Source: Rhea pennata | Taxonomy: Eukaryota > Chordata > Aves > Rheiformes > Rheidae | Assembly (NCBI RefSeq): GCF_028389875.1 | Contig: NC_084672.1 | Coordinates: forward strand, 11,709,958-11,773,957 | Length of the DNA: 64,000 nt | Direction: 5' to 3' | The notes under the pieces: generated by a model | Seen by the model: the letters and a program-made list of their open reading frames with translations, nothing else | Database searches by the model: none | Told to the model about the DNA's origin: nothing | Shown: piece after piece, positions 11,316 through 38,075 of the stretch | Layout: the number at the start of each line of letters is the position of its first letter | Numbering within the stretch: position 1 is the stretch's first letter | Made by a program: the position numbers and the translations under genes

Positions 11316-12484
11316 AGATCACTGCACAGACGCACACACAGTATCACAGTGAAGAACGATGATGCTAGGTAACAAGAGCATCACTACAACATAAAAAATT
11401 ACTTGTCCAATTGCATAATTAAAACGCAAAAGCCTGTTTAGAAAAATGTATCACTGAAATAATTTCAAGACTACTGGGGAAAGCAGATCAATAGGAATAT
11501 TCTAAAAGAACAATTATTCCTGTTCCAGTGGAGACATTCTTTTATACTCATTACTGAATTTTAAAATATTTGTACACGAAAACTGTAAGTCACGAAAAGT
11601 CTGTGAAGTTTCAATGCTTCTGCTGCCAAATTTTAAATTGTCTATATGTAAATTAAGATATTTTTCAGTATTTTTTTATTACAAATTACATTCTTCCAGG
11701 AAACATACCATTCACAATAAAACCGGCTGCTAGCTTACTTCAAATGACCTAAAGGCTAAACATTTTTCTCATAATTTTTCTCATATTTGCTGAAAAATAC
11801 CTATGCAAGATGTATGTGTAGAAATTATAAAAACATGCAGCATATGTACAAACCAAAAAGTTTAAAAAATATTAGCTTCATATACATGTAAATCTACTTG
11901 GATATATCTGAAATTAAATACAAAAATTTCACTGTCAAAAAAAAAAAAAAAAAAGAAAGAAAAAGAAGAATTGTTTTTTTAGAGAATCTGAGACAACTAC
12001 TTAAAGCTTTACAAAAATTTCCACCTGGAAATGTCTTATTCAGAGAAGTTTAAGTTGTTACCTTGTAGAAATAACTGTTAATTAATTTTGTCACATAATT
12101 CATTTTCAAGTTGTCAGCTCAAATCAGTAACATCACCCTTAAAACTGTTCTGTTTTTCAGAAATTAGATTCATACTAAAATCAAAAATTTCACAAAAACA
12201 TTGGCTTCTTGTGTTTCTGGATCCCTTCAAAAAGATTTATCAACTCATTTTGAAACTGTAAAAAAAACAACTATTTACAGTATTTCATTTTAAATACTTT
12301 TCACAATTTCTAAATTCAGAGTTTTTATGTTACAAGAAATTCATCAGAGCTCATGGCTTAAGTCCAGTTATCAACTTGTAGCATCTTCTCTATCATGTAA
12401 TCCCGTGTCTGTACCTATATAGTGTACAGTTCAAGATTGTACTGCAGGTTTTGACTTAAAGTAACAGGTTTTGCAGTATGTTCC

Positions 12485-12501
12485 TTTCTTTTTTTTTTTT
12501 C

Positions 12502-12532
<31 letters not shown>
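12485..12532. repeat. T-rich tract beside the GABPB1 stop codon
   Basis: About 48 bases of T with a few C. On the GABPB1 sense strand it is an A/G-only tract that starts immediately after the stop codon. Confidence 0.95.
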
Positions 12533-27429
<14,897 letters not shown>

Positions 27430-29448
27430 CTAGTCAAGGAAACAAAGAAATATAAAGGGAAAAATAGTTAATATCTAATATGTTACTAGTACCATTTTAA
27501 GCACACAAATGCTGCTGTCATTTTTAAAAATGACTATTTGATCGAAAAGTTCAAAAAAATAAGCTAGTATTTTATCTGTAACAAGTTTTCTCGATTGTAA
27601 CAAGCAGTTTGATTTTAGAATTACTTTTGTCAGTCAGACAAAACTAACATTGGGATGAAGACTTCAGTGTTATAATGATATAACCACAGCAACCACGCTA
27701 AAGTTATGCCACACTAAAGTTAACCTGAAATGGATGCATATTTCTCAAAATAGGAAGTGGTTTTGAAGCTCCCACCTGACACTACAACCTTCTGTAGGTT
27801 TGTCCTGCTTTCAAATGGGACTAAGTCAATGCTGTCATGTCCCATGTCCAAAGCCACTGCACTCATTTATCCAAAACAAATTTAAGATGTACCACAATGT
27901 AAACATGTTTAGATGGCTACGAAATACAACACCTATCTGACATCTTCTCTATCACTTGATTCTGTCTATCCTAAAATATCATTTCTGTATTCTCACTACA
28001 AAATGAAGCAATAGGCATACATTATATTTCTATTTGCAAATGCAAAAAAAAATGTAGTATTTGCCTGAAAATAAACACCTGCATCAAGTCTTTATAATTA
28101 CTGAAAAAAACATATACAGTGCAAACTGAGACAGTGCAAAGTGTAGCTTGAGACAGTATTGAGGTATTAGCTGAAAAACTTCACATTATCTTTGGATAAT
28201 TTCCCTTTTTCCAAAATAGCATATGACACCGAGTTAAAGTTCCATATGATACAGAGCATGTAAAACTATAAATGAACAAATGGCACCTATCTACGTTACT
28301 GATGCATCAAGGATTCCCCAGTACAACATCTTTCGGAACCCACTCTATTTCGTACTTGCTATTAAATATGTTCAGTAATCAGAAAATCTAGGCTTAAAAC
28401 ACAGTTTATGCCAAAATATACCATTAACTTTTTTTGTCCTATATCCTATATAGTTTTCAACTACTAGGATGCTAAGAACAGAATTACTTTCATCAATTTA
28501 CTTTCCAGTCACAGAAGCAAGAGAGCTCAGCCTGTATTACTGGTAACAACAGCTGCAAGGGTATGCAACTTGTTTCCTATGCAAAGATCGAGTAAGTCAG
28601 TTCAAAAATACCATTAGAATTATTTTTAACTTTTTCTTTTAAATTTGTATTTCTATTGCAAAAATAAATGTATTTAGAAAGTTCTTTGTACCTGGCTCAA
28701 CTGGCAAAATCTGTGCAGTATATTGCTCAACGAGCTGAAAGGTATGGATGTTGGAAGAAACTAAAAAGCAGGAAATGGGAAATACTGCAAAAGCAGAACT
28801 CCAACATGGTTCAGGAGAGCTGCAAACTGGAGTAGGTTACCTTTCTGTCTAGAGAGCAGTCTGCTGGCATCAGTATCACCTTCATCAAGATAATACTCCA
28901 TTTATGTCCATCCTTCTAGGTCATATTTGTCTCACAGCCAGAAAAGGGGAGAGGAGCAGGAGGGTGGCAGGCAGGACAAATACTGACAATTGGAAAAGGA
29001 AAGGAAAAAAAGGAACATACATAGCCAGATGCAGAGGAAGAGACATCAGTCAACTCTCTTGTATGAAAATAAAGATCAGGAGAAACAAGAGTAAGAGAAA
29101 AATCCACTATCGCTGGTAAAGGGAGAGACTACAGGCAATGGTATAAAATGATAATAGGACAGTACCGTGCCCCTTCGTGTTGGGAGAGGGGGGACTTAAA
29201 AAGGCATGAGCACGCACACAAGCACACACATGAGCATGCACATCTTTTTCTGTGGTTTAATACCACCTCAAGGCCCTCAGGTGCAAAAGGAAAGCTAGAA
29301 CTTAATCAAAAAAAAAAAAAAAAAAAGTTAGGAATCAATTCAGAAAGATCACAATTAATTTTCCTTGTATTTAATTTTTCACACATCAGTAGAGAAGAAG
29401 AATCAGTAAAGTTTCCTCTATGAATCACACACTGGAAGGAAAAAAAAA

Positions 29449-29570
29449 TCACAGAATAACTGAGGCTAGAAGGGACCTCCTGAGGTCTTATAGTTCAACC
29501 TCCTGCTCAGAGCAGGAGCAACAAGCTCAGACTGCGCAGGGCCCTGTCCTGTTGAATTTTGGACAACCAA
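29449..29570 (-). repeat. CR1 LINE 3' fragment
   Basis: 'atcacagaataactgaggct', 'agaagggacctcctgaggtc' and 'cagggccctgtcctgttgaa' match the reverse complement of the CR1 3' end, including one CACAGAAT terminal octamer. Minus-strand element in GABPB1 intron 1. Confidence 0.85.
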
Positions 29571-32544
29571 AATGAGTATTTCACCCCTCTTCAGCCCCTG
29601 TTTCTTCTTGTCAGAGAAACTGCCTTCTGTAGATGTCTTTCTCCATTAACCAAGGTGAGAACCTCAACAATAAGTTTATACTTGTTGTTAGACAACAAAA
29701 TAGGTGAATTAAATTACAGTGTTTAACAACTACAATCATTTTTTTATTCCCTTGACCATGTCTATATTAGTAAACAACATGCTAAATCATTATCAAAACC
29801 CTATAAAGCATTTATAAATTAAAAATGATGAATTAAAAATTCAATCATGGTGGCCAGTAGAATACAAGTCACACTCTCAGGAGATGTTTAGGCCTAATTT
29901 CAGCCAGAGACTAACACTAATTCAGAATCTCTCTGAACCATCAGTGTCGAACACCCATTAAAGTGACACTGTATTTTGCATCTTGTTGCAAAACTAAATA
30001 ATAGCATTGCACTATATTCAATAAGAAATGTACCAGTCAAGGAAAAACAGGGACATGGAAGATCACATATGACACCACCTTCACCACCACGTATTATTTA
30101 CATTAGCTAACACTCTCTTGGTTGGTCTAAAGTATTTTTGTGTGTGCCTGTGTTTGTTTTTTAGATAGACAAAACATCACGAGTTTACACGTTTTTCATG
30201 ATGTAGAATTTTAACTTCAGTTAAAACACAAACATATGATAGAAAAAGTATGTTTTCGTTCTCATGGTGATTGGGGCCATCTAGTGGAAGAGAGTAAAAA
30301 ATAACAAAATTACACTGTTCCATTCGAAAATAAAACTACATTATGTGTCAATACTACATCGCAAGAGTAACTGATGTGGTGTTTTCAACAAAATGCTCAG
30401 GCACATTTAGCCCCTTTCAACCAACTGGTAGCATTCATGGAATTTCTCAAGACTGGCAACCCAAAGCTGACTTCTAGTTGGGGACTATTCCAAGGACCAA
30501 TATCGTAAGGTCAGGAAACCCCTGAGTAACAATATACCCCCCATTTCCGCCCATACTTTTCCACTACTAGTATCAAGAAAGGTTTTGCAGAGGTTTGTAG
30601 GTTTTGCATTTCCCTGCCAGAAAAATTCTTCAGCTGCCCCCTTGAGATCATTTTGTGACATTACAGTAGCACAATGATTATCAAAAGCAAAATACACTTA
30701 AAATTGATTTGTGACTTCCACTTCAAAGCAGCACTAAGTTAAGCACCTCTGCTACTCCCTGTAGTGCTACAAATCAACTCTGCTCAAGTGTGTAAAAGGG
30801 TAATCTTCAGTAACTGTCATTTCCATCAAGCTTGGGTAGCATGACAGCTGGGTAATGCTTTGTAAGAGCCTTCTTTCAGACACAATAAAAACATCAATGG
30901 CTCTGAAATAAAGTCTTGCAACTATTATAGTCACTCTATGGCAACCTGAGTATGTTTTCATACTTCTGAGAGCTTCTACACCAGGTTAATAGGCAAGAGC
31001 TTCCCTGTTGGGCTTGAACTCTGCATTCTGCATTCATTTCAACTGGTAATTAAAATTTACATCAAATTATTACTGTTATTTTACTTCTGTTCAGTAGGTA
31101 ATCAGGCTGCTTTTTTACAGCAATCTTAAGTTTCTGAACATCCTCTAAAATGCTAAACATCATGCTGTCACCAAAAAGGTACATCACCCAACCAGGGTTT
31201 AGGTCAGAACTGAGCAAGTGTGTGTGAATCAGGCTTTGCAGGGAGAGAGAAGAGCTGAAAAACAAGGAGCCTGGGGTCCCACACCACAGCCTAGAGAAAG
31301 CAGAGTCTGCAGTCCAAAGGAAGACGACTTAGTCTGGCTTAAAATCTGGCAGACTGGTGTCCTGCCAAAAGGATACTGGGCCATGCCTTTACTTCCCTTC
31401 GATCACCGCAGGAGTGAACACCAGCTAGTCAAAATCAGCAGGCACAGAACAAAGAGCTGCTGCAGACCCTCCAACATGGAGATCTTGTGGCTGCCACTGC
31501 ACCTCCACCAATGCACAGGGGTACTTAGGCCAGAACGGCAGGAACTGCAGCAGTGCAGCCTCCTGGAAGCTAAACTGCATCAGTACACACCCGACCTATG
31601 GTAGGGATTTGCAGTCACTTCTAAAAAAACTCAGTACAGAGAAAGTTTCAGGTTCCCCCTACTGAAGTGACAAGCAGCAGAACTGTACTTTGAAGACTCA
31701 TGCTTCTCTCATGCCTGTGTCCACAAAAAGGGGAAGCAAGAATGCCCTTTCCCAAATGTCATTTTCTAATATTTCAAAAAAAAAAAAAAAAAAATCAACT
31801 TGCTTTCCCAGACCTGGGAAGAATTGATCTTCTGAAATGCTATCAACCTACTGATTTCAACACTGCACACTATCTCTAACAACATAGAACAGTAATTTCT
31901 AATTAGATTTTATATGCCTAGCCATAAAAAGCTCAAAATTTTAAGGAAAGAATATAAACTATTTACACCGTTAATCACTCTTTAATCACTTTAAGCACTC
32001 AGTTTTGATCATTATTAGAACTGAAATAATGGTATCAACTTGTTTTAGTATTTTTACATCCTGATATAATAGTACAACACTCAGAACAGTAACTCCTCAA
32101 AACCAATTTTCATTTCAATTAGAATTTTGTAACCTTTCAAGGAACTGAAAGGCCTACAATAAATATAATCTTATTTCCATATCCTAATATAGCTTAACAA
32201 GTTAAGTATTTTTTAATCCTATATAATGTCATTTAACAGTGTAGTTATAATGATTCACAAGTGATAAACTCAGTAAATAGCTCTTGTATTCTGTCCTAAC
32301 AGAATCACACCTCTCCAAATGTACTTAAACCATGATTCCACATTTTAAGTCAAATCTTAATATAAATACCACAGGTGTATAGTATGGATGTGCATTGTAT
32401 GGATGATGGAAATTATATTAGTGAGTGTATTAATAACAATCAGTTTTAATTCCAGGGCTTTCAACTTTCCTCTACAATTGTGCTTTGTTCATAACTAAAT
32501 TTCTAGTTTGTTTAAAGAGAAACATCATCTTCACGTATTCATCC

Positions 32545-32572
32545 AAAAAAAAAAAAAAAAAAAAAAAAAAAA
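32545..32572. repeat. A28 homopolymer
   Basis: Uninterrupted run of 28 A in GABPB1 intron 1. No target-site duplication or retrogene body is evident beside it. Confidence 0.95.
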
Positions 32573-34149
32573 CTGATCTGAGAAAGCAGATCAGAAAAGT
32601 AAACACATTGATAGATAGCCTAGTGCTTAAGGTATTTAAGCCTGTATTTATGCAGCTCTGTCCTGCAGGTAGTTCATACATTAATTTAAATTAGTATCAA
32701 TCATCAGTGTAACTCTATTAAATAATGGAGAAAAGCCTTGTCCTTAGAGAGGAAAGCACAACTTGACCGTTATCTGCAACAAAACTATTCTTCTAAAGGA
32801 TATTATTATGCAACAAAGGTGAACCGCTCCGCTGGCACCAAGCAAGATTTGTCACTGTTGGTTGGCACCAAAAATGAGCTACAAAGCTTTCACAGATATG
32901 TTTGGCACCAGACACCAAAAAGCTTACATTACAGCAGATACAGTGAGTGACAGGGAGAATCTAATGGTATTTTATGTAACCTTTGAACTGTGCTACACAC
33001 AGCCTTAGAATGTGTCAGACATACATTTCTTAATTGAAATTACACAATATTCTCAAAGAAAAGTCTCTTTAATTAGAGCAACTGTTTTATAATGTGGAAC
33101 TTTGACAGTTTCTGTCTTGCATAAAGGCCTGAAAACTATAAAACAAACTGTTTTCAGGAACAGCACAGCTGTATTACTAGAATAACTGACGAGGTACACA
33201 GGCATCGGTTGAGGAACACACTGTGACTTTTTAACAGCAGTAACAGACCAAAAGCGGATCAGGAACAAGAGTTAACACCTAGTGTATCCTAGCTCCTGCC
33301 GCGTATGTCCTTAACCTTATTTACACAGCAGACAACTTCTGCATCCTCACAAGTGTGTCAGTGCGTACACACACTGTATCCAAACTGCTTTTAGCCTAAT
33401 ACTTTAAAAATATTTAATAATTATATACACACACACACACATATACACGTATGTACGTATAAAGCTGAAGCGCTCCGAGGTGTGCAACTACCAGTAGAGT
33501 TTATTCTGATCTGCAGCACCGGCCGTTAGGTAAAGGCCACCTCGGCGGGCAGGTTTCCGCGCCGGCACGCAGCTCTTGCAGCCCGAGGACTCCCAGCGCG
33601 GGGGACCGCACCAAGGTGCCCGCGGAGGGCCGCGACGGCGGGGGCCCCGCGGAGCGCGGCCACGGCGGGCTCCGCGGCCCTGCACGTGCGCGGCGCCCCG
33701 CGCACGGAGCGCGGCCGCGGCCGCCCGCCCGCGGACCCCCCCCCCCCGCCCCGGCGCACCGCGGCGCCAGGCGGCCGCGGCCTCGCCGCCCCCCCCCCCC
33801 CCCCGCCGCCGCCGCCCCGCACGGTGCCCGGAGCGGGCCGGGCCCGCCGAGAGAGGCAGCGGCCGCGCCGGGCGCCGCTCGGCCCCCTCCGCGCCGGCTC
33901 GGCGGCGGGGCAGCGCGGCCCCGAGGCGGCCCCCGCGGCCCGGCGGCGCCCCCCGCCCCACAGGCCGCGCTCGGCGCCCCGCGGCGGCGCCGAGGCGGGC
34001 GGGCGGCGCGGCCGGGCGGCGGCGCGGCCGGGCCGGCGCCCCCCGCGCGGCGGGGTCCCCGGAAGGCCGGCCAGCGCGCCCGCTCTCCCCAACAGGAAAT
34101 CCTGGCTGGGCTGGGCGCTGCGGAGGGAGCCGCGGCGCCGGGTTCCGGG

Positions 34150-34160
34150 GGAAGTGGAAT
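34150..34160 (+). promoter_or_regulatory. Tandem GGAA ETS-type site
   Basis: GGAAGTGGAAT, two GGAA cores 6 bp apart, facing the minus-strand pair about 30 bp away. Confidence 0.45.
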
Positions 34161-34184
34161 TATTTTTTACCAGCGAAGAGATCA

Positions 34185-34198
34185 ACTTCCACATCCGG
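34185..34198 (-). promoter_or_regulatory. Tandem ETS/GABP-type sites
   Basis: Minus strand CCGGATGTGGAAGT holds two ETS cores (GGAT, GGAA) 7 bp apart. GABP tetramers bind paired GGAA sites; binding here is inferred. Confidence 0.5.
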
Positions 34199-34531
34199 TA
34201 ACAGGGCCCTATACAAAGGCGCAGACTGACCTGGAAAAGCTTGGCCGGCCCGGGGGGGTGGGGGAGAGACGGGGCGCGGGGATGGGGCCTTACCGTGCTG
34301 CCGGCCCGGCCGCCGCCGCCCGCGACAACAACCAGGGGCGCCGGAGGCCGCCGCTCTTCGGCGCCCAAAAGCCCCACACAAAAGTCCCCGCTGCGCCTGG
34401 CGGAGGGACACGGCGGGCGGAGGGGAGGGGCGCGCCGCGCCGCGCGCTGCCGCGCCGCCAGCGGGGCCGGGCTCGGCGGGGCCGCGCGGGGCCGCCGCGC
34501 CGGCGGCGCTTGGCGGGGCGCCGGCACTTAC

Positions 34532-34560
34532 CATGGGGCGCAGGTATTATCTTATTACAC
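34532..34560 (-). other. GABPB1: Candidate 3' end of GABPB1 noncoding exon 1
   Basis: Minus strand reads CGCCCCATG|GTAAGTG, a strong 5' splice site at 34532/34531. An alternative donor, CACG|GTAAGG, lies at 34294/34293. The 5' limit of the exon cannot be set from sequence. Confidence 0.4.
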
Positions 34561-34613
34561 AAATATCCCCGACAAAAGGGGCTCGGCGGAGGGATACGGC
34601 CTCGGCGCCGCCT

Positions 34614-34629
34614 GCCGCGCATGCGCGGC
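34614..34629. promoter_or_regulatory. NRF1-type palindrome
   Basis: A 16-bp perfect palindrome centred on GCGCATGCGC, the NRF1 core. A functional site is inferred from the motif and its place in a CpG-island promoter. Confidence 0.55.
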
Positions 34630-34830
34630 GGCGCGGGGAGAGGCGGGGGAAGCGGGGACTGGAGGGGCCCGCCATGTTCCGCGGCGCTTCCCGCCCGGCG
34701 GGGGGCAGGGCGCTGGCCGCCCGCCGCCACCTCTGACGGCGGCCGCGGCGGTTGGCGGCGAGCTGTCACGGCGCCGCGGGGGAGGGCGGCGGCCTCCCTG
34801 CAGGCAGCCTAGCAGGGAGGGGGCCTGCCC

Positions 34831-37680
34831 CTCACAGGGCTCCTGTGGCGTCGCCTTTTCGCCACAGGGGCAGCTCTTGCTGCTGGGCTCTGCCTGTGCC
34901 CCCGGGCGACGCTGAGCAAGGCTTTAGCTGTGCTTTGGGGTCGTAAAGACAGGACTTGTTGCGTTGTCCAAAAACAGGGCTGCAGCTCCAAAGCGATCCT
35001 AAACCCTTGCTGCTCCTGCCTCTGCCAGCCAGCCCTGGCCTTGACCCCAAAATCGCATTGATCCCGATAACCTCAGTCCCTGAAATGTTTTTCCTAGTTT
35101 TCTTTCAACCAAGCTACAACGCGGTTGAGCTCACGTTCCCCACAAAGCTATTGGGCCACACATCCTCTGGTACCGCTGTAAAGGGTAGATCCCTTCACCC
35201 ACGTCGTTGAGGAAAGGCACTGGTCACAAAATTCTCTGTTGCTGTTTTTGGAGGGGATATGGCCAATGAAATAAATAGATGAATATTTGTAACAACATTG
35301 TGTTCATTATTTTTTGCCCTTGACCTCCCCAAAATGTGTTTGGAGAAAAATAATGAGCTGGCAAAGAGCTAACCTCACCTCAGAAATATTACAAGACTGA
35401 ATCCTCAAATTGCCACTGAAACATGGGATGACTGTCCCATACTAAGTTCAGGAAACAACTGAATTTTCTTCTCCTACGTGTGGAGGCAGGACTGAAGCTT
35501 CCTGCCCAAGCGTACGGGCTGGTGTGGTTGGCATGACTGTCCGGTTCTTGCAGAATTTTTGCTTTGGGTTAGATTAAAGGGACAAAATCTCCCCACACTT
35601 TTTGGGAAGTCAGTTAAATCCTCCTGGATGCCACTTCCCTCAGGGACCTGTTGACATGCTGAGGGCCGGTTTACTTATTTTTCTAGGACTGATGAGCCAG
35701 AAGGGGGCACTAAAAAACAATTGAGACCTCATTCTTCAAGTTCTTGGAATCAGAGTAAAGAAACCTTAACTCCAAAATTCATTATGTCTCTTTTCCATTA
35801 TTGATAAGTGTTTTGTGCTTCTAAACAAAAGCATTTCTCCTGGTATATGACGGATGGTCACTTACACAGTAGCAGTTGATTATACAGAAAATGCTACTAT
35901 GTCCTCACAGGTGTGCACCAACCAGCAGGAATTTTTTGTGGTCTTGGCTGCAGTACTATGGAAAAAAACGAAATGCTCTGTAGTATTGAAAATCTTTTAT
36001 AGAGTTAAGAATGCAGTATACATTTAGTCAAGGTTGCATTAACACTGTATATAGAGTTTTCGTTATCATGAGTACAATTTCTATCTTTATATCATCATCT
36101 CTAATGGTATTTTCATTTGACAGAATTCATCAAAGGTACATATGAGAGAGAGACATTTGATGTCTAATGTAGGCAAGTCAAAACATGGTTCGCATCTGTG
36201 AAGTACTTTCTTTTCCTTTATTTACCCAGCCATATAAGAGTAATTCGTAATATTTTTAACTAAATAATCTAACAGACATTCTGATTTCTACTGTCTTAAA
36301 TTCTTTTTTTTTTTTTAATTTGGTCAGTACGGCTACAGAATAACGTATGTGCTGATAGGAAAATGTGTTTCAACTTAAGGCAACACCACAGCATGTCATG
36401 ACACAGTCAGCATATTAGCATGTTTTATCAAGTTCTTGAATATGGTAAAACCAATTGTATAGGCAGTTCCTCCACAATACCTATATATGGTTTGGTTTTG
36501 CCCATACAAGTAAGACTGAAAGACTTTCTGACATAGTTCCTTCATGTAAGTTAAATATTAAAAGGGACACTGAGTCCATTTTGGACAGCAGCTAGTATGA
36601 TACTCAACACTAATTTGCACGCTTAGTCTTTAACATCAGGAAACTTAATCTTTTCTTGTTGCTGTCATAACTTTCTTGCATGGCTTCCTACCCATCTTTG
36701 TTCAAACAACTGCAGTCATTCTGAAAAAGGTATTATACAAGAGCATAGTGTTATTAATATTATTCAATCCTGCTGAATGTTGTCAAGAGTGTATCAACTC
36801 ACTTTGATATTCATCTCTCTGAATGCACAATATAGGAGAAGGCATAGAGCTGTTTTTAACTTCTCCCAGGATCTTTTGCATATCTAGACACTTACATGCA
36901 TTGCAAATTAGAGATGGAGGATATTATTTGAGCCTTTCATGATACCTGATGCCAACCAGCATTACAGTATACCACTGAGTATTGTGATATGATTCAACCT
37001 TCTGGACAATCAGTAGAGGTTTGCAGAGTTACCTGAGGACAAGCATCTTTCTCCTTCTGTCCACCTTTGTTAACTTCCAGTTTCCCAGGCCACCTCATCT
37101 TCCTGAGGGAGGGGAGGATCTGCCTTAGGCCAGCTTCGTTCTGCGCTGCATCCTGCAGCGCAAAATGGTATGAGCACCATTTCTTCTTTCCCCACCTCTC
37201 TGAGCAAAGAATTTCCAGCACAAATGTTCTTGCCTGGCCCTGTTCTGCCCCAGCACTTTGCTGGGAAGACCATAGCCCACCTCCAGCATCTCCACCCTCC
37301 ACTGCTGAAGGACCGCACTGCAGATGGCACGGCCGTGGGCTTGGCAGCGGCGCTGAGGGGCTGCACAGCTAACCAACATCACAGACGCTGCAATAGTATC
37401 TGCGGCCAGTATTTAGTTATTGTGGATGCTTAAAATGACACTTAGAGTATCAATATATAACATATTCCCACGGCAAACTGTATGTCGTGGTGCCATACAT
37501 GGCACACTTCACCCAGAGGATTACACTGGCGGTCTCTCGGCAGGCGTTGACTGAGCTGAGCCTGAGCATGCTTCCAGAAAGCTGTATTAAACAGCATACT
37601 GAAAAAAAAGGAAAGAAAAACGAGTGTGTAAAATGCTGGTAACGGGCCACTGTCTCTCGTCTGCAAGGCAGACTGGATCC
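34831..37680. other. Intergenic region between GABPB1 and USP8 promoters
   Basis: 2.9 kb between the two divergent CpG islands. No coding exon, tRNA or named repeat is visible. The segment 37030-37390 is more GC-rich than its surroundings but unidentified. Confidence 0.6.
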
Positions 37681-37820
37681 GTGCGGCCAAGGGAAGCCGC
37701 GGCGGTTCAGCAGGCCTCTGCGCCGGCGAGGCGGCGCGGCACCGCGCGGCCCGCACCGCGCGGCCCCACCTCGGCGCGCCCGCGGCGCCGCGCTTCCCGC
37801 TCGCGCGAGGCCGGCAGGGC

Positions 37821-37869
37821 CCGCCCGGCCCCCCAGGCCCCCGCCCGGCCCCCCAGGCCCCCGCCCGGC
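37821..37869. repeat. 20-bp tandem repeat in USP8 CpG island
   Basis: Unit CCGCCCGGCCCCCCAGGCCC repeated exactly at 37821 and 37841, with a partial third copy from 37861. Confidence 0.95.
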
Positions 37870-37989
37870 GCTACGAGGCCGGCGGCAGGCGGCCCCCGCG
37901 CGGCCGCGGCCCGCATAGCGCGGCGCCGAGTCCCCGCCCCCGGGGGGAGCGGCGCCGCCGCCGCCGCCGCCGAGTCCCGCCCCGCAGCC

Positions 37990-38075
37990 ATGGCCGCCTA
38001 GCGCCTCCTCGGCCGCCGCGCTCGGACATGGGCCTGCCGCGGGCCGGCGGGCTGAGGCAGCGAGGCTCCGCCGCG
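37990..38075 (+). other. USP8: USP8 noncoding exon 1 (3' part)
   Basis: Ends GCCGCG|GTGAGTG at 38075. It splices to the acceptor at 45008. It carries two upstream start codons: 37990-38001 is ATG GCC GCC TAG in a strong context, and 38028 opens a frame that continues into exon 2. The 5' end is not determinable here and may lie upstream. Confidence 0.75.

Larger units (their letters stand above)
8060..12480. other. Intergenic region, HDC promoter to GABPB1 3' end
   Basis: AT-rich DNA upstream of HDC and downstream of the GABPB1 stop. The GABPB1 3' UTR probably occupies its right part; an AATAAA on the minus strand at 11675-11680 would give a UTR of about 860 bases, but this is a candidate only. 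It holds A-runs at 9755-9771 and 11937-11954, a C12 run at 10613-10624, one LINE fragment and one SINE. No coding exon found. Confidence 0.6.
27430..33500. other. GABPB1 intron 1
   Basis: Long AT-rich intron between the coding start and the CpG island. Holds A19 at 29308-29326, A19 at 31776-31794, A28 at 32545-32572, one CR1 fragment, a GC-richer block at 31.2-31.6 kb and a (CA)n run near 33426-33441. No coding exon supported. Confidence 0.65.
33530..34830. promoter_or_regulatory. GABPB1: CpG island, GABPB1 promoter
   Basis: About 1.3 kb of extremely GC- and CpG-rich DNA in AT-rich surroundings. It lies upstream of the GABPB1 coding exons and should hold the transcription start and noncoding first exon. 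Candidate minus-strand donors are GTAAGT at 34531 and GTAAGG at 34293. ETS-type pairs lie at 34150-34198 and an NRF1-type palindrome at 34614-34629. C12 (33736-33747) and C16 (33789-33804) are G-runs on the GABPB1 strand. Long open frames here are a GC artefact. Confidence 0.85.

Noticed and set aside
32833-32910. TGGCACC repeats as retroviral primer-binding sites
   Set aside because: No LTRs, polypurine tract or retroviral coding remnants flank them.
33488-34915. Very long open frames (up to about 400 codons) on both strands in the CpG island
   Set aside because: All are Arg/Pro/Gly/Ala-rich, overlap each other in several frames and track GC content. Stop codons are simply rare in such DNA.
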